Source: Parasphingopyxis sp. CP4 (GTDB taxonomy: Bacteria > Pseudomonadota > Alphaproteobacteria > Sphingomonadales > Sphingomonadaceae). From it: a stretch of DNA of 64,000 nt. Positions 47,678-56,323 of this stretch are shown here, in pieces. Location: positions 1,860,001 through 1,924,000 of the forward strand of contig NZ_CP051130.1 of the NCBI RefSeq assembly GCF_013378055.1, written 5' to 3'. The notes beneath the pieces are model-generated. The model ran no database searches, had not been told where the DNA came from, and saw only the letters and a program-made list of their open reading frames with translations. Position numbers and translations under genes: made by a program. The number at the start of each line of letters is the position of its first letter. Position 1 is the stretch's first letter.

Positions 47678-47706
47678 TTGCCCGATGGGCCCGTGTGCGG
47701 TATAAA
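47678..47706 (+). promoter_or_regulatory. Candidate promoter of ihfA
   Basis: TTGCCC (47678-47683) and TATAAA (47701-47706) with 17-bp spacing, 33 bp before ihfA. The -35 overlaps a GCCC-GAT-GGGC palindrome (47680-47690) that could be a regulatory site. Confidence 0.5.
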
Positions 47707-47739
47707 TTGTTTCATAAATAAGTCTTTGGGGGGGTTGTG

Positions 47740-48039
47740 ATGAGCGATGCAGGAACATTGACGCGTGCGGACCTTGCAGATTCAGTACATGAGACACTTG
47801 GATTGTCCCGTGCAGATTCTGCGCAATTGGTGGAATCCGTGCTCGACCATATGTCTGATGCACTCACCGATGGTGAGAATGTGAAGATTTCCGGTTTTGG
47901 CAGTTTTGTCCTGCGGGACAAGGGAGAGCGCATCGGACGTAATCCCAAGACCGGTATCGAAGTGCCAATCGCACCGCGCCGGGTGCTGACCTTCCGGGCC
48001 AGCCAATCGATGCGTGAAACCATCTCGCAAGGCAGCTGA
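47740..48039 (+). CDS. ihfA: Integration host factor alpha subunit
   Basis: 99 residues, HU/IHF fold. [20 protein letters not shown] and [20 protein letters not shown] include the DNA-intercalating proline arm. With IhfB it bends DNA at specific sites. The ATG at 47740 follows a G-rich ribosome site; a GTG one codon earlier is possible. It is separated from fabH by 85 bp containing a promoter and is followed by merR. Confidence 0.95.
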   Translation: MSDAGTLTRADLADSVHETLGLSRADSAQLVESVLDHMSDALTDGENVKISGFGSFVLRDKGERIGRNPKTGIEVPIAPRRVLTFRASQSMRETISQGS

Positions 48040-48050
48040 ATCGGAGAGCG

Positions 48051-48404
48051 ATGTCCAAAGACGCTGACGCCTTTCGCACAATCGGTGAGCTTTCGGACGA
48101 ACTGGACGTCGCCCAGCATATCCTGCGCTACTGGGAAACCCGCTTTCCTCAACTCCAGCCGCTAAAGCGAGCGGGAAACCGCCGCTATTACCGGCCAGAA
48201 GACGTTGCGCTGGTAAAGCGCATACACGGCTTACTCAACGAAGATGGATACACAATTCGTGGCGTTCAGAAGGTGCTGGCCGGCAAGCGGGCAGAACGTG
48301 CGCCCACCACGGCCAGCCCAAACCAGTCCGAAACCGGTGTCACGGCCGATATGGTGAGCAAACTCAAATCGGCACGCGCCAATTTGGCCAAAGCGCTGAG
48401 CTAG
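48051..48404 (+). CDS. MerR-family transcriptional regulator
   Basis: 117 residues. N-terminal MerR winged helix: FRTIGELSDELDVAQHILRY, WETRFPQLQPLKRAGNRRYY and the second wing helix. The C-terminal part is short and lacks effector-binding cysteines, so it is not a metal sensor. This ihfA-merR pair is conserved in alphaproteobacteria; its targets are generally not known. It overlaps the 3' end of lysS (convergent) by 4 bp. Confidence 0.92.
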   Translation: MSKDADAFRTIGELSDELDVAQHILRYWETRFPQLQPLKRAGNRRYYRPEDVALVKRIHGLLNEDGYTIRGVQKVLAGKRAERAPTTASPNQSETGVTADMVSKLKSARANLAKALS

Positions 48405-49981
48405 TCGGCCAAAACCAGCGCTTCAGCGATCAATTTGCGCACATTGTCGATACCGTAAAGCGCAGCAAAGCTGCCCATGCGCGGCCCCTGGCTCGTGCCG
48501 AGCAAGGTTTCGTACAGTGCCTTGAACCAGTCACGTAACGGTTCAAATTCGTGTCGTTTGCCGATTTCGAACACGGCGTTTTGGATAGTTTCGGCATCCG
48601 CATCTGCAGGCATATCGGCCAGCGCGCTATCGAGATCCCGCAAGGCGGCCGCCTCGCGTTCATCTGGTGCACGGCGTTGCAATGTATCGGCGACGAAATC
48701 CCGGAAATAGGCAAGCGCATGGCCGATCAGCGCATCGAGTGCCGGATCTGTTTCCGGGCTGGCATCGGGCGCATAGCGCTGGACAAAGCCCCAGATCAGA
48801 TCCGTGTCATCGGTGCTCGCCACGCCAACCAGATTGAGAAGCAGGGCAAAACTGATCGGCATATGCGGCGCCGGCGGGTTGCCATTGTGCACATGATGCA
48901 CAGGGTTTGGCAGACGCTGTTCGATCGGCTGGTCCGGGTAAGCGCTGAGAAAACGATGATATTCGTCCACTGCCTTCGGAATGACCCCGAAGCTCAGCTG
49001 CTTGGCCTTTTTCGGATCGCGATAGATGTAAAAGCTCAGCGATTCCTGCGGCGCATAGGTCAGCCATTCATCGATGCTGACACCATTGCCCTTGGTCTTT
49101 GATATCTTCTGGCCATTCTCATCAAGGAACAGCTCATAGTTGAAGCCTTCGGGTGGCTTGGCGCCCAGCACGCGGGTGATCTTTGAGCTCTGCGTCACCG
49201 AATCGATGAGATCCTTGCCCGCCATTTCGTAATCGACACCCAGCGCCGTCCAGCGCAGCGCCCAATCGACCTTCCATTGGAGCTTGGCCTGACCGCCAAG
49301 AATGCAATGCTCAATCGCTTCATCGGTTGCCGGATCCACAAAGCGGACGATGCCCCCACTCGGATCGACGACTTCGACAGGGACCTGCAACACTTTACCG
49401 CTGACCGGGGATATCGGCAGCACGGGCGAATAGGTCGCGCGCCGCTCCTCACCCAGCGTTGGCAGCATCACATCCATGATCTTGTCATAACGCGTCAGCA
49501 CGAGCGTCAGCGCTTCGTCAAAGCGCCCCGACTGATAGCAATCGGATGACGCCAGGAACTCATAGTCAAAGCCAAAGCGATCCAGGAACTGGCGCAGCAT
49601 CGCATTGTTGTGCGCGGCAAAACTTTCATGCTCCGTATCGAACGGATTGGGTACGCGGCACAGCGGTTCATCCAGATGTTCGGCCAGCATGCCCTGGTTC
49701 GGCAGATTCTCGGCGACCTTGCGCATCCCGTCCATATCGTCGGAAAAGGCGATAAGCTTGGTCGGATAATCGCTCAGCTCGCTAAATGCATGGCGCACCA
49801 TCTCCGTCCGCGCGACTTCCTGAAAAGTCCCCAGATGCGGCAGGCCGCTCGGCCCATAGCCGGTTTCGAACAGGATCGGCGAGCCATCCGGCTTGCCGTC
49901 CGGATAGCGTTTCAACAGCTTGCGCGCTTCCTCATAGGGCCAAGCTTTGGATATCAATGCAGCGTCGCGCAGCGCGTTCAT
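48401..49981 (-). CDS. lysS: Lysine--tRNA ligase, class I
   Basis: 526 residues, the archaeal-type class I LysRS (LysK) found in many alphaproteobacteria, not the class II enzyme of most bacteria. The Rossmann HIGH motif reads PHLGT in GYGPSGLPHLGTFQEV, and the KMSKS loop reads KISKTKGNG. It charges tRNA-Lys in the cytosol. It is single-gene and divergent from the helicase gene by 39 bp. Confidence 0.95.
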   Translation of the reverse strand: MNALRDAALISKAWPYEEARKLLKRYPDGKPDGSPILFETGYGPSGLPHLGTFQEVARTEMVRHAFSELSDYPTKLIAFSDDMDGMRKVAENLPNQGMLAEHLDEPLCRVPNPFDTEHESFAAHNNAMLRQFLDRFGFDYEFLASSDCYQSGRFDEALTLVLTRYDKIMDVMLPTLGEERRATYSPVLPISPVSGKVLQVPVEVVDPSGGIVRFVDPATDEAIEHCILGGQAKLQWKVDWALRWTALGVDYEMAGKDLIDSVTQSSKITRVLGAKPPEGFNYELFLDENGQKISKTKGNGVSIDEWLTYAPQESLSFYIYRDPKKAKQLSFGVIPKAVDEYHRFLSAYPDQPIEQRLPNPVHHVHNGNPPAPHMPISFALLLNLVGVASTDDTDLIWGFVQRYAPDASPETDPALDALIGHALAYFRDFVADTLQRRAPDEREAAALRDLDSALADMPADADAETIQNAVFEIGKRHEFEPLRDWFKALYETLLGTSQGPRMGSFAALYGIDNVRKLIAEALVLAD

Positions 49982-50020
49982 GTTGCTCTTTCGTTCTCAT
50001 TGGGCGATTGGGATAGGCCC

Positions 50021-52756
50021 GTGGCTGAATCAGACGTCCCTCTACCCTATCGCGCGCTCCATGCCACCCATGGCGGCATTTGGATAGCCTCGTCCGATGG
50101 CGAGATTCGCGAAAGCGGACGCGGCGAAGCCATTGCCGCAGCCGCCGAAACGCCGATGATCGTCCTCAACGCCCCGATGACGGGTCAAAGGCTTGGTTAC
50201 TCCGAACTATCCGGCCTCGATCTTCTTGAACTCTTTGCCTTTGTCCATCCCGCCCGTTTCACTGTGCCAACGCCGACCGGCATTGCGCGCACCCTTGGCC
50301 TGCCTGTTCCCGAGGACGATGAGGATGCTGCAATGCTGCTCCTCGACGCAGCGAAGCATTTACTCGACACGCTGAGCTGGAAAGACTGGGGAGAGCGTGA
50401 AGGCGCCTGGACATCGGCGCAGAGCCTGTTCCGCTTGCGCTGGCCCTGGGCAGCCGCAGTGGCGGAGCGGATCGAGAAACCGAAACAGGCCGAGCGCTGG
50501 CTTTTCTCCCGCCTGCCCGAATGGGAGGACCAGCCGCCCCGACCGGCGCCGCAAACTCTAACCATGGACGAGCATCAAACCGTCGATCGGCTGGAAACAC
50601 TGGTCGGCGAAGATGCCGAACGCCGCGAAGGCCAGCGCGACTATGCCCGCGCGGCGGCCCAGTCATTCAACCCACGCCCCGCACCCGGAAAGCCCAATAT
50701 GCTGATCGCCGAAGCCGGCACCGGGATTGGCAAAACGCTCGGTTATCTGGCGCCGGCTTCGTTATGGGCCGAGCAGGCGGACGGCGCGGTCTGGCTCTCC
50801 ACCTATACCAAGGCACTGCAGCGCCAGCTCGATCGCGAGACCGAGCGGATATTCCCCGATCCTGTCGAACGGCGCGAAAAGGTCGTGGTCCGCAAGGGGC
50901 GCGAAAATTATCTCTGCCTGCTCAACCTTGAAGATGCGCTGCAAGGTGGGTTCGCCGGGCGGGCTGCGATCCTGGCTCAGCTCGTCGCGCGCTGGGCCGC
51001 ATACAGCAAGGATGGCGATATGGTCGGCGGTGATTTGCCGGGCTGGCTGACAACACTTTTCCGCCGGGCCGGTGCCACCGCGCTGACCGACCGGCGCGGT
51101 GAGTGCGTCTTTGCTGGCTGCCCGCATTACCGCAAATGTTTCATCGAACGCTCGTCGCGCGCCGCAGAAAATGCCGATCTTGTCATCGCCAACCACGCGC
51201 TGGTGATGATCATGGCGGAGCGGCGACGCGAGGATTCAGCCGCGCTCACCCGCATCGTCTTTGATGAGGGCCATCACCTGTTCGACGCCGCGGACTCGAC
51301 CTTTTCTGCGGCACTGACTGGTCAAGAAGCGATCGAGCTAAGGCGCTGGATCATCGGGCCGGAGGGCAAGCATCGCGGCAGGCGGCGGGGCCTCTCCGCC
51401 CGGTTGATGGATGTAGCCTCCTATGATGAGGCCGGCGGCGAAGCGATCGAGGCCGCCAATGCCGCCGCTGCCGCCTTGCCGGGCGATAGCTGGCTGGGCC
51501 GAATTGCCGAGGGCATTCCCTTGGGGCCGATCGAGAAGCTGCTCGCTGCTGTTCGCGCGACGGTCTATTCACGGGCGAGCGCTCAGGATGCGGGCTATGG
51601 GCTTGAGACCGAGGCCGCGGAGCTCGACGGCGCGCTGATCGCCGCCGTCGGCGCGGCCAGCGAGGCGCTGGAAAGCCTGCACCGACCGCTCGCTATTCTG
51701 CGCCAACGCCTGGAAGCGGTTCTCGAGGATGCTCCCGATTGGCTCGACAGCCAGGCCCGAGCGCGGATCGAAGGCGCGATGATGGGGCTCACGCTGCGCG
51801 GCCAGATGATCGCCTCCTGGATTGCCTTGCTTGCCCGGCTAGGTGGACCGGCAGATCCCGATTTTGTCGATTGGCTCGCGATCGATCGCTATGAAGGCCG
51901 CGAATATGATATCGGCCTCCATCGCCACTGGCTGGACCCGACCAAGCCACTGGCCGACACCGTCATCAAGCCCGCCCATGGGCTGATCGTCACCTCAGCC
52001 ACGTTGAAAGGCGGAGAGGATTGGGATGCCGCCGAGACGCGCGCGGGCGCTCAGCATCTCGATTTTGCACCCGATCGTTTCGATGCGCCGAGCCCGTTCG
52101 ACTATGGCGCCAATAGCGAGGTGCTCATCGTTACGGACGTCAAAAAAGGCGACCTTGCCGCCCTTGCGGGTGCCTATGCCAAGTTGATCGAGGCGGCCAA
52201 TGGTGGGACGCTCGGTCTGTTTACGGCTATCGCGCGCCTGAAAGCCGTCCATGCCCGGATCGCGGATCGGCTGGCGCGCAACGGATTGCCGCTCTTCAGC
52301 CAGCATGTGGATCCGATTGATACCGGAACGCTGATCGACATATTCCGCGACGATCCGCACGCCTCGCTCTTGGGCACAGACGCGCTGCGCGACGGGGTTG
52401 ATGTGCCCGGCCACTCGCTGAGACTCGTTCTCCTGGAAACCGTGCCCTGGCCGCGGCCGACCGTGCTCCATGCGGCGCGCAAGCTGGCCAATGGCGGAAA
52501 CGCCTATGTCGACCGGGTTGTCCGTGCGCGCCTTGCCCAGGCCTTTGGGCGGTTGATCCGACGCACGGATGATAAGGGCATGTTCGTATTGCTGTCGGCC
52601 GCCACCCCGTCTCGCCTCCTGACCGCCTTTCCCGAAGGGACACCAGTTGCACGCGTCCCGCTCGACGAAGCCGTTGCCCGCGTGGCCGCGCGACTTTCTT
52701 CTGTCACGGATTTCGGGCAACAGGTGACAAAGCCCAAACCCGTGGAGACTAAATGA
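50021..52756 (+). CDS. ATP-dependent DNA helicase, DinG/XPD-like with Fe-S cluster
   Basis: 911 residues with a GTG start. Walker A EAGTGIGKTLGYLAP is near residue 230 and DEGH near 414. Between them are four cysteines (about 297, 361, 366, 372; ECVFAGCPHYRKC) that fit the [4Fe-4S] cluster of XPD-type helicases; RLIRRTDDKG is motif VI. It is a 5'-3' helicase for repair or R-loop removal. The N-terminal about 170 residues (HATHGGIWIASSDGEI) are lineage-specific. The frame is open to 49610 inside lysS, but homology begins after 50021. It overlaps sixA by 4 bp. Confidence 0.92.
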   Translation: MAESDVPLPYRALHATHGGIWIASSDGEIRESGRGEAIAAAAETPMIVLNAPMTGQRLGYSELSGLDLLELFAFVHPARFTVPTPTGIARTLGLPVPEDDEDAAMLLLDAAKHLLDTLSWKDWGEREGAWTSAQSLFRLRWPWAAAVAERIEKPKQAERWLFSRLPEWEDQPPRPAPQTLTMDEHQTVDRLETLVGEDAERREGQRDYARAAAQSFNPRPAPGKPNMLIAEAGTGIGKTLGYLAPASLWAEQADGAVWLSTYTKALQRQLDRETERIFPDPVERREKVVVRKGRENYLCLLNLEDALQGGFAGRAAILAQLVARWAAYSKDGDMVGGDLPGWLTTLFRRAGATALTDRRGECVFAGCPHYRKCFIERSSRAAENADLVIANHALVMIMAERRREDSAALTRIVFDEGHHLFDAADSTFSAALTGQEAIELRRWIIGPEGKHRGRRRGLSARLMDVASYDEAGGEAIEAANAAAAALPGDSWLGRIAEGIPLGPIEKLLAAVRATVYSRASAQDAGYGLETEAAELDGALIAAVGAASEALESLHRPLAILRQRLEAVLEDAPDWLDSQARARIEGAMMGLTLRGQMIASWIALLARLGGPADPDFVDWLAIDRYEGREYDIGLHRHWLDPTKPLADTVIKPAHGLIVTSATLKGGEDWDAAETRAGAQHLDFAPDRFDAPSPFDYGANSEVLIVTDVKKGDLAALAGAYAKLIEAANGGTLGLFTAIARLKAVHARIADRLARNGLPLFSQHVDPIDTGTLIDIFRDDPHASLLGTDALRDGVDVPGHSLRLVLLETVPWPRPTVLHAARKLANGGNAYVDRVVRARLAQAFGRLIRRTDDKGMFVLLSAATPSRLLTAFPEGTPVARVPLDEAVARVAARLSSVTDFGQQVTKPKPVETK

Positions 52757-53298
52757 AGCGCCTGATCCTGCTGCGTCACGCCAAATCGAGCTGGGATGAC
52801 CCGGTTAAGCGCGATTTTGACCGCCCACTCAATGCCAAGGGCAAGCGGGCGGCGCAGCTGATGGGCGAGCATATGCAAGAGGAAGGCGTGATGTTCGATG
52901 CCGTCATCGCCTCACCGGCCGTCCGCGTCGTTGAAACCCTGGAAAGCGTGGCCAAGGGCTATGGCGAGAAGATCGAGCCTGAATGGGATCGCCGCGCCTA
53001 TCTGGCCTCCAACATGACACTGCTCGACATTGTCCATGAGGCGTCCGATGAACATGACGCAATCATCCTGGCGGGCCATAATTCCGGGCTTGAGGACCTG
53101 GTCCTTCTGCTCGTGCCGGACAGCAAGGGCGATGCGGCCCGCGCTGCGGTCGAGGAGAAATTCCCGACCTGTGCGCTCGCTGAGATGGAGTTCGACGTCG
53201 ATGGTTGGGAAGATCTAGCGCCAGGCACCGGCAGATTGCTCCGCTATGTGCGACCGCGTGATCTTGATTCAGAGCTCGGCCCGGACGATCCCAAGTAG
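52753..53298 (+). CDS. Histidine phosphatase-family protein (SixA-like)
   Basis: 181 residues. RHAKSSWDDP contains the catalytic RHG-type His, with the second His in ILAGHNSGLEDLVLLL. SixA removes phosphate from histidine on phosphotransfer proteins; other members act on small phosphates, so the specific substrate is uncertain. It overlaps the helicase gene and is convergent with the DUF885 gene; a hairpin follows. Confidence 0.9.
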   Translation: MKRLILLRHAKSSWDDPVKRDFDRPLNAKGKRAAQLMGEHMQEEGVMFDAVIASPAVRVVETLESVAKGYGEKIEPEWDRRAYLASNMTLLDIVHEASDEHDAIILAGHNSGLEDLVLLLVPDSKGDAARAAVEEKFPTCALAEMEFDVDGWEDLAPGTGRLLRYVRPRDLDSELGPDDPK

Positions 53299-53300
53299 AA

Positions 53301-53328
53301 AGGGCGTCCCGGCCACCCGGAACGCCCT
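53301..53328. terminator. Bidirectional terminator hairpin
   Basis: A 12-bp stem, AGGGCGTCCCGG with CCGGAACGCCCT, one mismatch, 4-nt loop, between the convergent sixA-like and DUF885 genes. No strong T-tract follows on either strand. Confidence 0.5.
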
Positions 53329-53350
53329 CTCCATTATATCGGTAATGAAC

Positions 53351-55225
53351 CTAGTCGGCTGATCCATGCACGGCCATCAAGTCGACACCGCTTGGACGTT
53401 CGCCGCCATTGGCTTCGATCCAATCATAGATCTTGTTCTGAAGCACAGCCATCGGCAGCGCGCCGGTATCGAGCACCTGTTCGTGGAACGCGCGAATATC
53501 GAACGCATCGCCAAGTGCGGCTTCGGCCTGGGCACGCAGTGCCTGGATCGTCAGTGCGCCGACCTTGTATGCCAGTGCCTGGCTCGGGATCGCGATATAG
53601 CGTTCGACTTCCGATGTTGCCTCGACATTGGTCATGCCTGAATTGGCAAGCATATATTCGATCGCCTGTTCCCGCGTCCAACCCTTGGAATGCAGGCCAG
53701 TGTCGACAACCAGCCGCATTGCGCGGAGCATCTCGTCGTTGAGATGGCCAAAGCGCTGATAGGGATCGGTGAAGAGACCCAGTTCCGGTCCAAGGGTTTC
53801 GGAATAGAGCGCCCAACCTTCAACAAAGGCCGTGTTGCCACCAAAGCGCATGAAGTTCGGTAGATCTTCATTTTCCTGGGCAAGGCTGATCTGGAAGTGA
53901 TGTCCCGGCGCACCTTCGTGGAGATACAGGGTTTCCATTCCCGGTGTCAGGCGTTCTTCGAGATTATAGGCATTGTAATAGAAGATGCCCGGACGGGATC
54001 CATCGGGCGTACCACCGCGATAGGATCCACCGGCTGCTGTCGCTTCGCGGAACGGCTCAACCGCACGAATTTCCAGCGGGCTGGTCGGCAAGGTTTGGAA
54101 CAGCTCATTGATGCGCGTATCGACGCGTTCGCCAATCCGGTAATATTCCTCACCCAGCCATTCACGGGTTTCCGGTTTGAACTGCGGATCGGTGCGGATG
54201 TGCTCGAAGAATTCTGCAAGCGTGCCTTCAAAGCCGACTTCATCGCGAACTGCTTCGAACCCACGCGTAATGCGCGCGACTTCGGCAAGGCCGAGATTGT
54301 GAATATAGTCCGGCGTCAGATCGAGCGTCGTCGTATCACGGACCATCTGGGCATAGAGCTGATCGCCGCCCTGCATATGGCTCAGGCCAACCCCTTCGCG
54401 CGCAAGCGGCAGATATTCGTCGCGCAGGAAATCACGCATCCGCGTGTAGCTATCGAGAATATCCTGGGTTGCCTGGCGATAGGCGGCTTCAAGCCGGGTC
54501 TGATCTTCCGCCGAAAAATCTTCCGGGAAGTTTTGTGCCGGGGTGAAGTAAGGACTTTCGTCCACGCCCTGGGCGAGCTGCCCGTCAAGCTGTTCGATCA
54601 CCCGGCCGATCGTCATCTGGCTTTCAAAAACGCCCGATTCCATCCCTTCGCGGAACCGTGCAATGGCGCGATCACTGATTGCGATGAAATCCCGGTGACG
54701 GCTGAGATTATTCTCATAATCCTCGACCGTACCGAACGGCACAGGGCCGTTGGTGGTCGCGATGGTCGGATAGAAAGTGTGGAATCCGGAGAAGTGATTG
54801 ACGGGACGAACCAGTGTCAGCGCCAGCAACTCCGGCGAGAAATCGCGGATCTGCTCTTCGCGACCGCGTTCGAAAATATCATAGGCAATCTGGTTGGTTT
54901 GGGTGAGCGCGTCGCGATCGATTTCACGAAGGGCGGCAAGTTCGCTCTGCGCCGCACCGAGTTCGCCAGCAATATATTCATCGGTCAGGAAATCACCGAG
55001 GCGATCAGCATAGCGCATGTCCCCGCGGAACAAGGCGGCGATCGGGTTGCGGCGGAGATTGTCCTCATCGCTGGCCGCAAAGAGGGCACGTAGGCGCTGA
55101 TCTTCTGTCATTTCAGCATCGGCGGCCTCAGTGGCACCATGATGATCGGCCTGAGCCGGTACAGCCGCAAAGGCGGTCGAAGCGAGAAGGGCTATGCTCA
55201 AATAGCGAAAGGGTGTGCGGTTCAT
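53351..55225 (-). CDS. Exported DUF885 metallopeptidase-like protein
   Basis: 624 residues with a signal peptide (ALLASTAFAAVPAQA). Near residue 434 is HEGAPGHHFQ followed by EGWALYSETLG, the DUF885 zincin pattern in which the two His and the Glu would bind zinc. The rest is helical, as in M2/M3-like peptidases. Probably a periplasmic peptidase; the substrate is unknown. AGGAG precedes the ATG. Single gene. Confidence 0.9.
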   Translation of the reverse strand: MNRTPFRYLSIALLASTAFAAVPAQADHHGATEAADAEMTEDQRLRALFAASDEDNLRRNPIAALFRGDMRYADRLGDFLTDEYIAGELGAAQSELAALREIDRDALTQTNQIAYDIFERGREEQIRDFSPELLALTLVRPVNHFSGFHTFYPTIATTNGPVPFGTVEDYENNLSRHRDFIAISDRAIARFREGMESGVFESQMTIGRVIEQLDGQLAQGVDESPYFTPAQNFPEDFSAEDQTRLEAAYRQATQDILDSYTRMRDFLRDEYLPLAREGVGLSHMQGGDQLYAQMVRDTTTLDLTPDYIHNLGLAEVARITRGFEAVRDEVGFEGTLAEFFEHIRTDPQFKPETREWLGEEYYRIGERVDTRINELFQTLPTSPLEIRAVEPFREATAAGGSYRGGTPDGSRPGIFYYNAYNLEERLTPGMETLYLHEGAPGHHFQISLAQENEDLPNFMRFGGNTAFVEGWALYSETLGPELGLFTDPYQRFGHLNDEMLRAMRLVVDTGLHSKGWTREQAIEYMLANSGMTNVEATSEVERYIAIPSQALAYKVGALTIQALRAQAEAALGDAFDIRAFHEQVLDTGALPMAVLQNKIYDWIEANGGERPSGVDLMAVHGSAD

Positions 55226-55583
55226 TATGTCATGCTCCTGGAAGTCGATGTGTGTTGCCTAGGCAATACAGTTCAGAATGTCTAGAGGATTTACTGTTGC
55301 GCGCCCTAGCAGCTGTTGCGGGGCGCTTCAGATTGGTTGTCCGGGGTCGTCGCCATACGATCTGTTGCCGCTATGGCGCTGCCCGGCTGATGTTGCAGAG
55401 CAGCCGCCGTTACCGCGACGAAAAGGACGATCGAGAGTACGAATACGGCCTGTCTCATAGATGATAGATCCCCAGTTATTCGAACGGAGATGGAGCAACA
55501 GCGCCGCCCGCGCCACGATCAATCCACCAATCACCGGTGCCCATCGGCGAACGACAGGCAGAATTCTGCGGTTGGCAGGTCGA
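55226..55583. other. Gap between DUF885 and hydroxylase genes
   Basis: About 358 bp without a long gene. It holds the 50-residue exported peptide described separately and, upstream of it, 125 bp that would carry its promoter and the 3' end of the hydroxylase message. An open plus-strand frame here enters the hydroxylase gene and looks spurious. Confidence 0.5.
55306..55458 (-). CDS. 50-residue exported peptide
   Basis: Short open frame beginning ATG AGA CAG. The product MRQAVFVLSIVLFVAVTAAA is a strong signal/anchor, followed by a hydrophilic tail (ATDRMATTPDNQSEAPRNSC) ending in cysteine. GGGGATC lies about 8 nt before the ATG. No domain recognised. Either a secreted microprotein or a small membrane protein; it may have been missed by length filters. 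Confirmation would need expression or conservation. Confidence 0.45.
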   Translation of the reverse strand: MRQAVFVLSIVLFVAVTAAALQHQPGSAIAATDRMATTPDNQSEAPRNSC

Positions 55584-56264
55584 TTATCCGTACTGGCTGG
55601 GCGCACCCTGGATCCAGGGCATCTCGCGGAACCATTTGGTGATGATATATTTGACGCCCTTGCGAACCTTCATCCCTTGGTGGAGCGCCCATTCATTGGG
55701 ATCGCCCTCATAGGTCAAATTGTTCCAGCATAGGAGTTTACCCTTCTCGGCATGGAACATCTTGCCGAGCCGCTTGAACCGCGTCGCACCGCCGACCTGG
55801 GTGTCATTGAGGAAAACCATCGCCGTCCAGATCCGCTGGCCGCCCTGATCCTTCTCGGTCTTCCAATAATCCTGGTCATGGTAGAACCAGTCATTATGCG
55901 GCTTGAACTGCTGGCCAACTTCATAACGCTGGCCTTGAATCGTTTCGCCATTGACCTCTGGAATACCCATAAATTGCGTGATCTTCTTTTCGATCCGATC
56001 GATCGCCGGTTCCTGTCGATTGAAATCGGTGCTGGAGCTGGTGCGAAACTCGGTATCGTCGGTGCTCGAGAGGAGTGTTGACGGCCGCGCATCGCGATCG
56101 ATCTTCTCGACCAGCAACTGGCATTCTTCATCGGACAGGAAATTGCGACAAGTATAAATATCGATATTGCGCGTCGGCACCCGCTGGATATCCGGATGAT
56201 TCTCAATATGCGCGATAATCTCGCGGTTCCGCTCGGCCAATATGGACTTGTCGGTGATGCTCAT
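55584..56264 (-). CDS. 2-oxoglutarate/Fe(II) oxygenase, prolyl 4-hydroxylase family
   Basis: 226 residues, double-stranded beta-helix. Iron ligands are H and D of FKPHNDWFYH (about residue 122-124) and the distal His of WALHQGMKVR (about 195); the 2-oxoglutarate lysine is in KGVKYIITKW. YEVGQQFKPHNDW and GGATRF match P4H proteins. It would hydroxylate prolyl or similar residues, or a small molecule; no collagen-like substrate is visible nearby. Cytosolic, as no signal peptide is present. Confidence 0.9.
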   Translation of the reverse strand: MSITDKSILAERNREIIAHIENHPDIQRVPTRNIDIYTCRNFLSDEECQLLVEKIDRDARPSTLLSSTDDTEFRTSSSTDFNRQEPAIDRIEKKITQFMGIPEVNGETIQGQRYEVGQQFKPHNDWFYHDQDYWKTEKDQGGQRIWTAMVFLNDTQVGGATRFKRLGKMFHAEKGKLLCWNNLTYEGDPNEWALHQGMKVRKGVKYIITKWFREMPWIQGAPSQYG

Positions 56265-56323
56265 GGTCGTTGCGCTATCAAATCACGCGATTCGTTCCTA
56301 GTCCGTTTGATTGCGCGCTCCAG

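Noticed and set aside
49610-50020. Upstream extension of the DinG-like helicase into lysS
   Set aside because: The extension overlaps the lysS 5' end antisense and has no homology; the GTG at 50021 is a better start.
53897-55093. 398-residue plus-strand frame opposite the DUF885 gene
   Set aside because: Opposite a gene with clear motifs and signal peptide; a codon-bias shadow.
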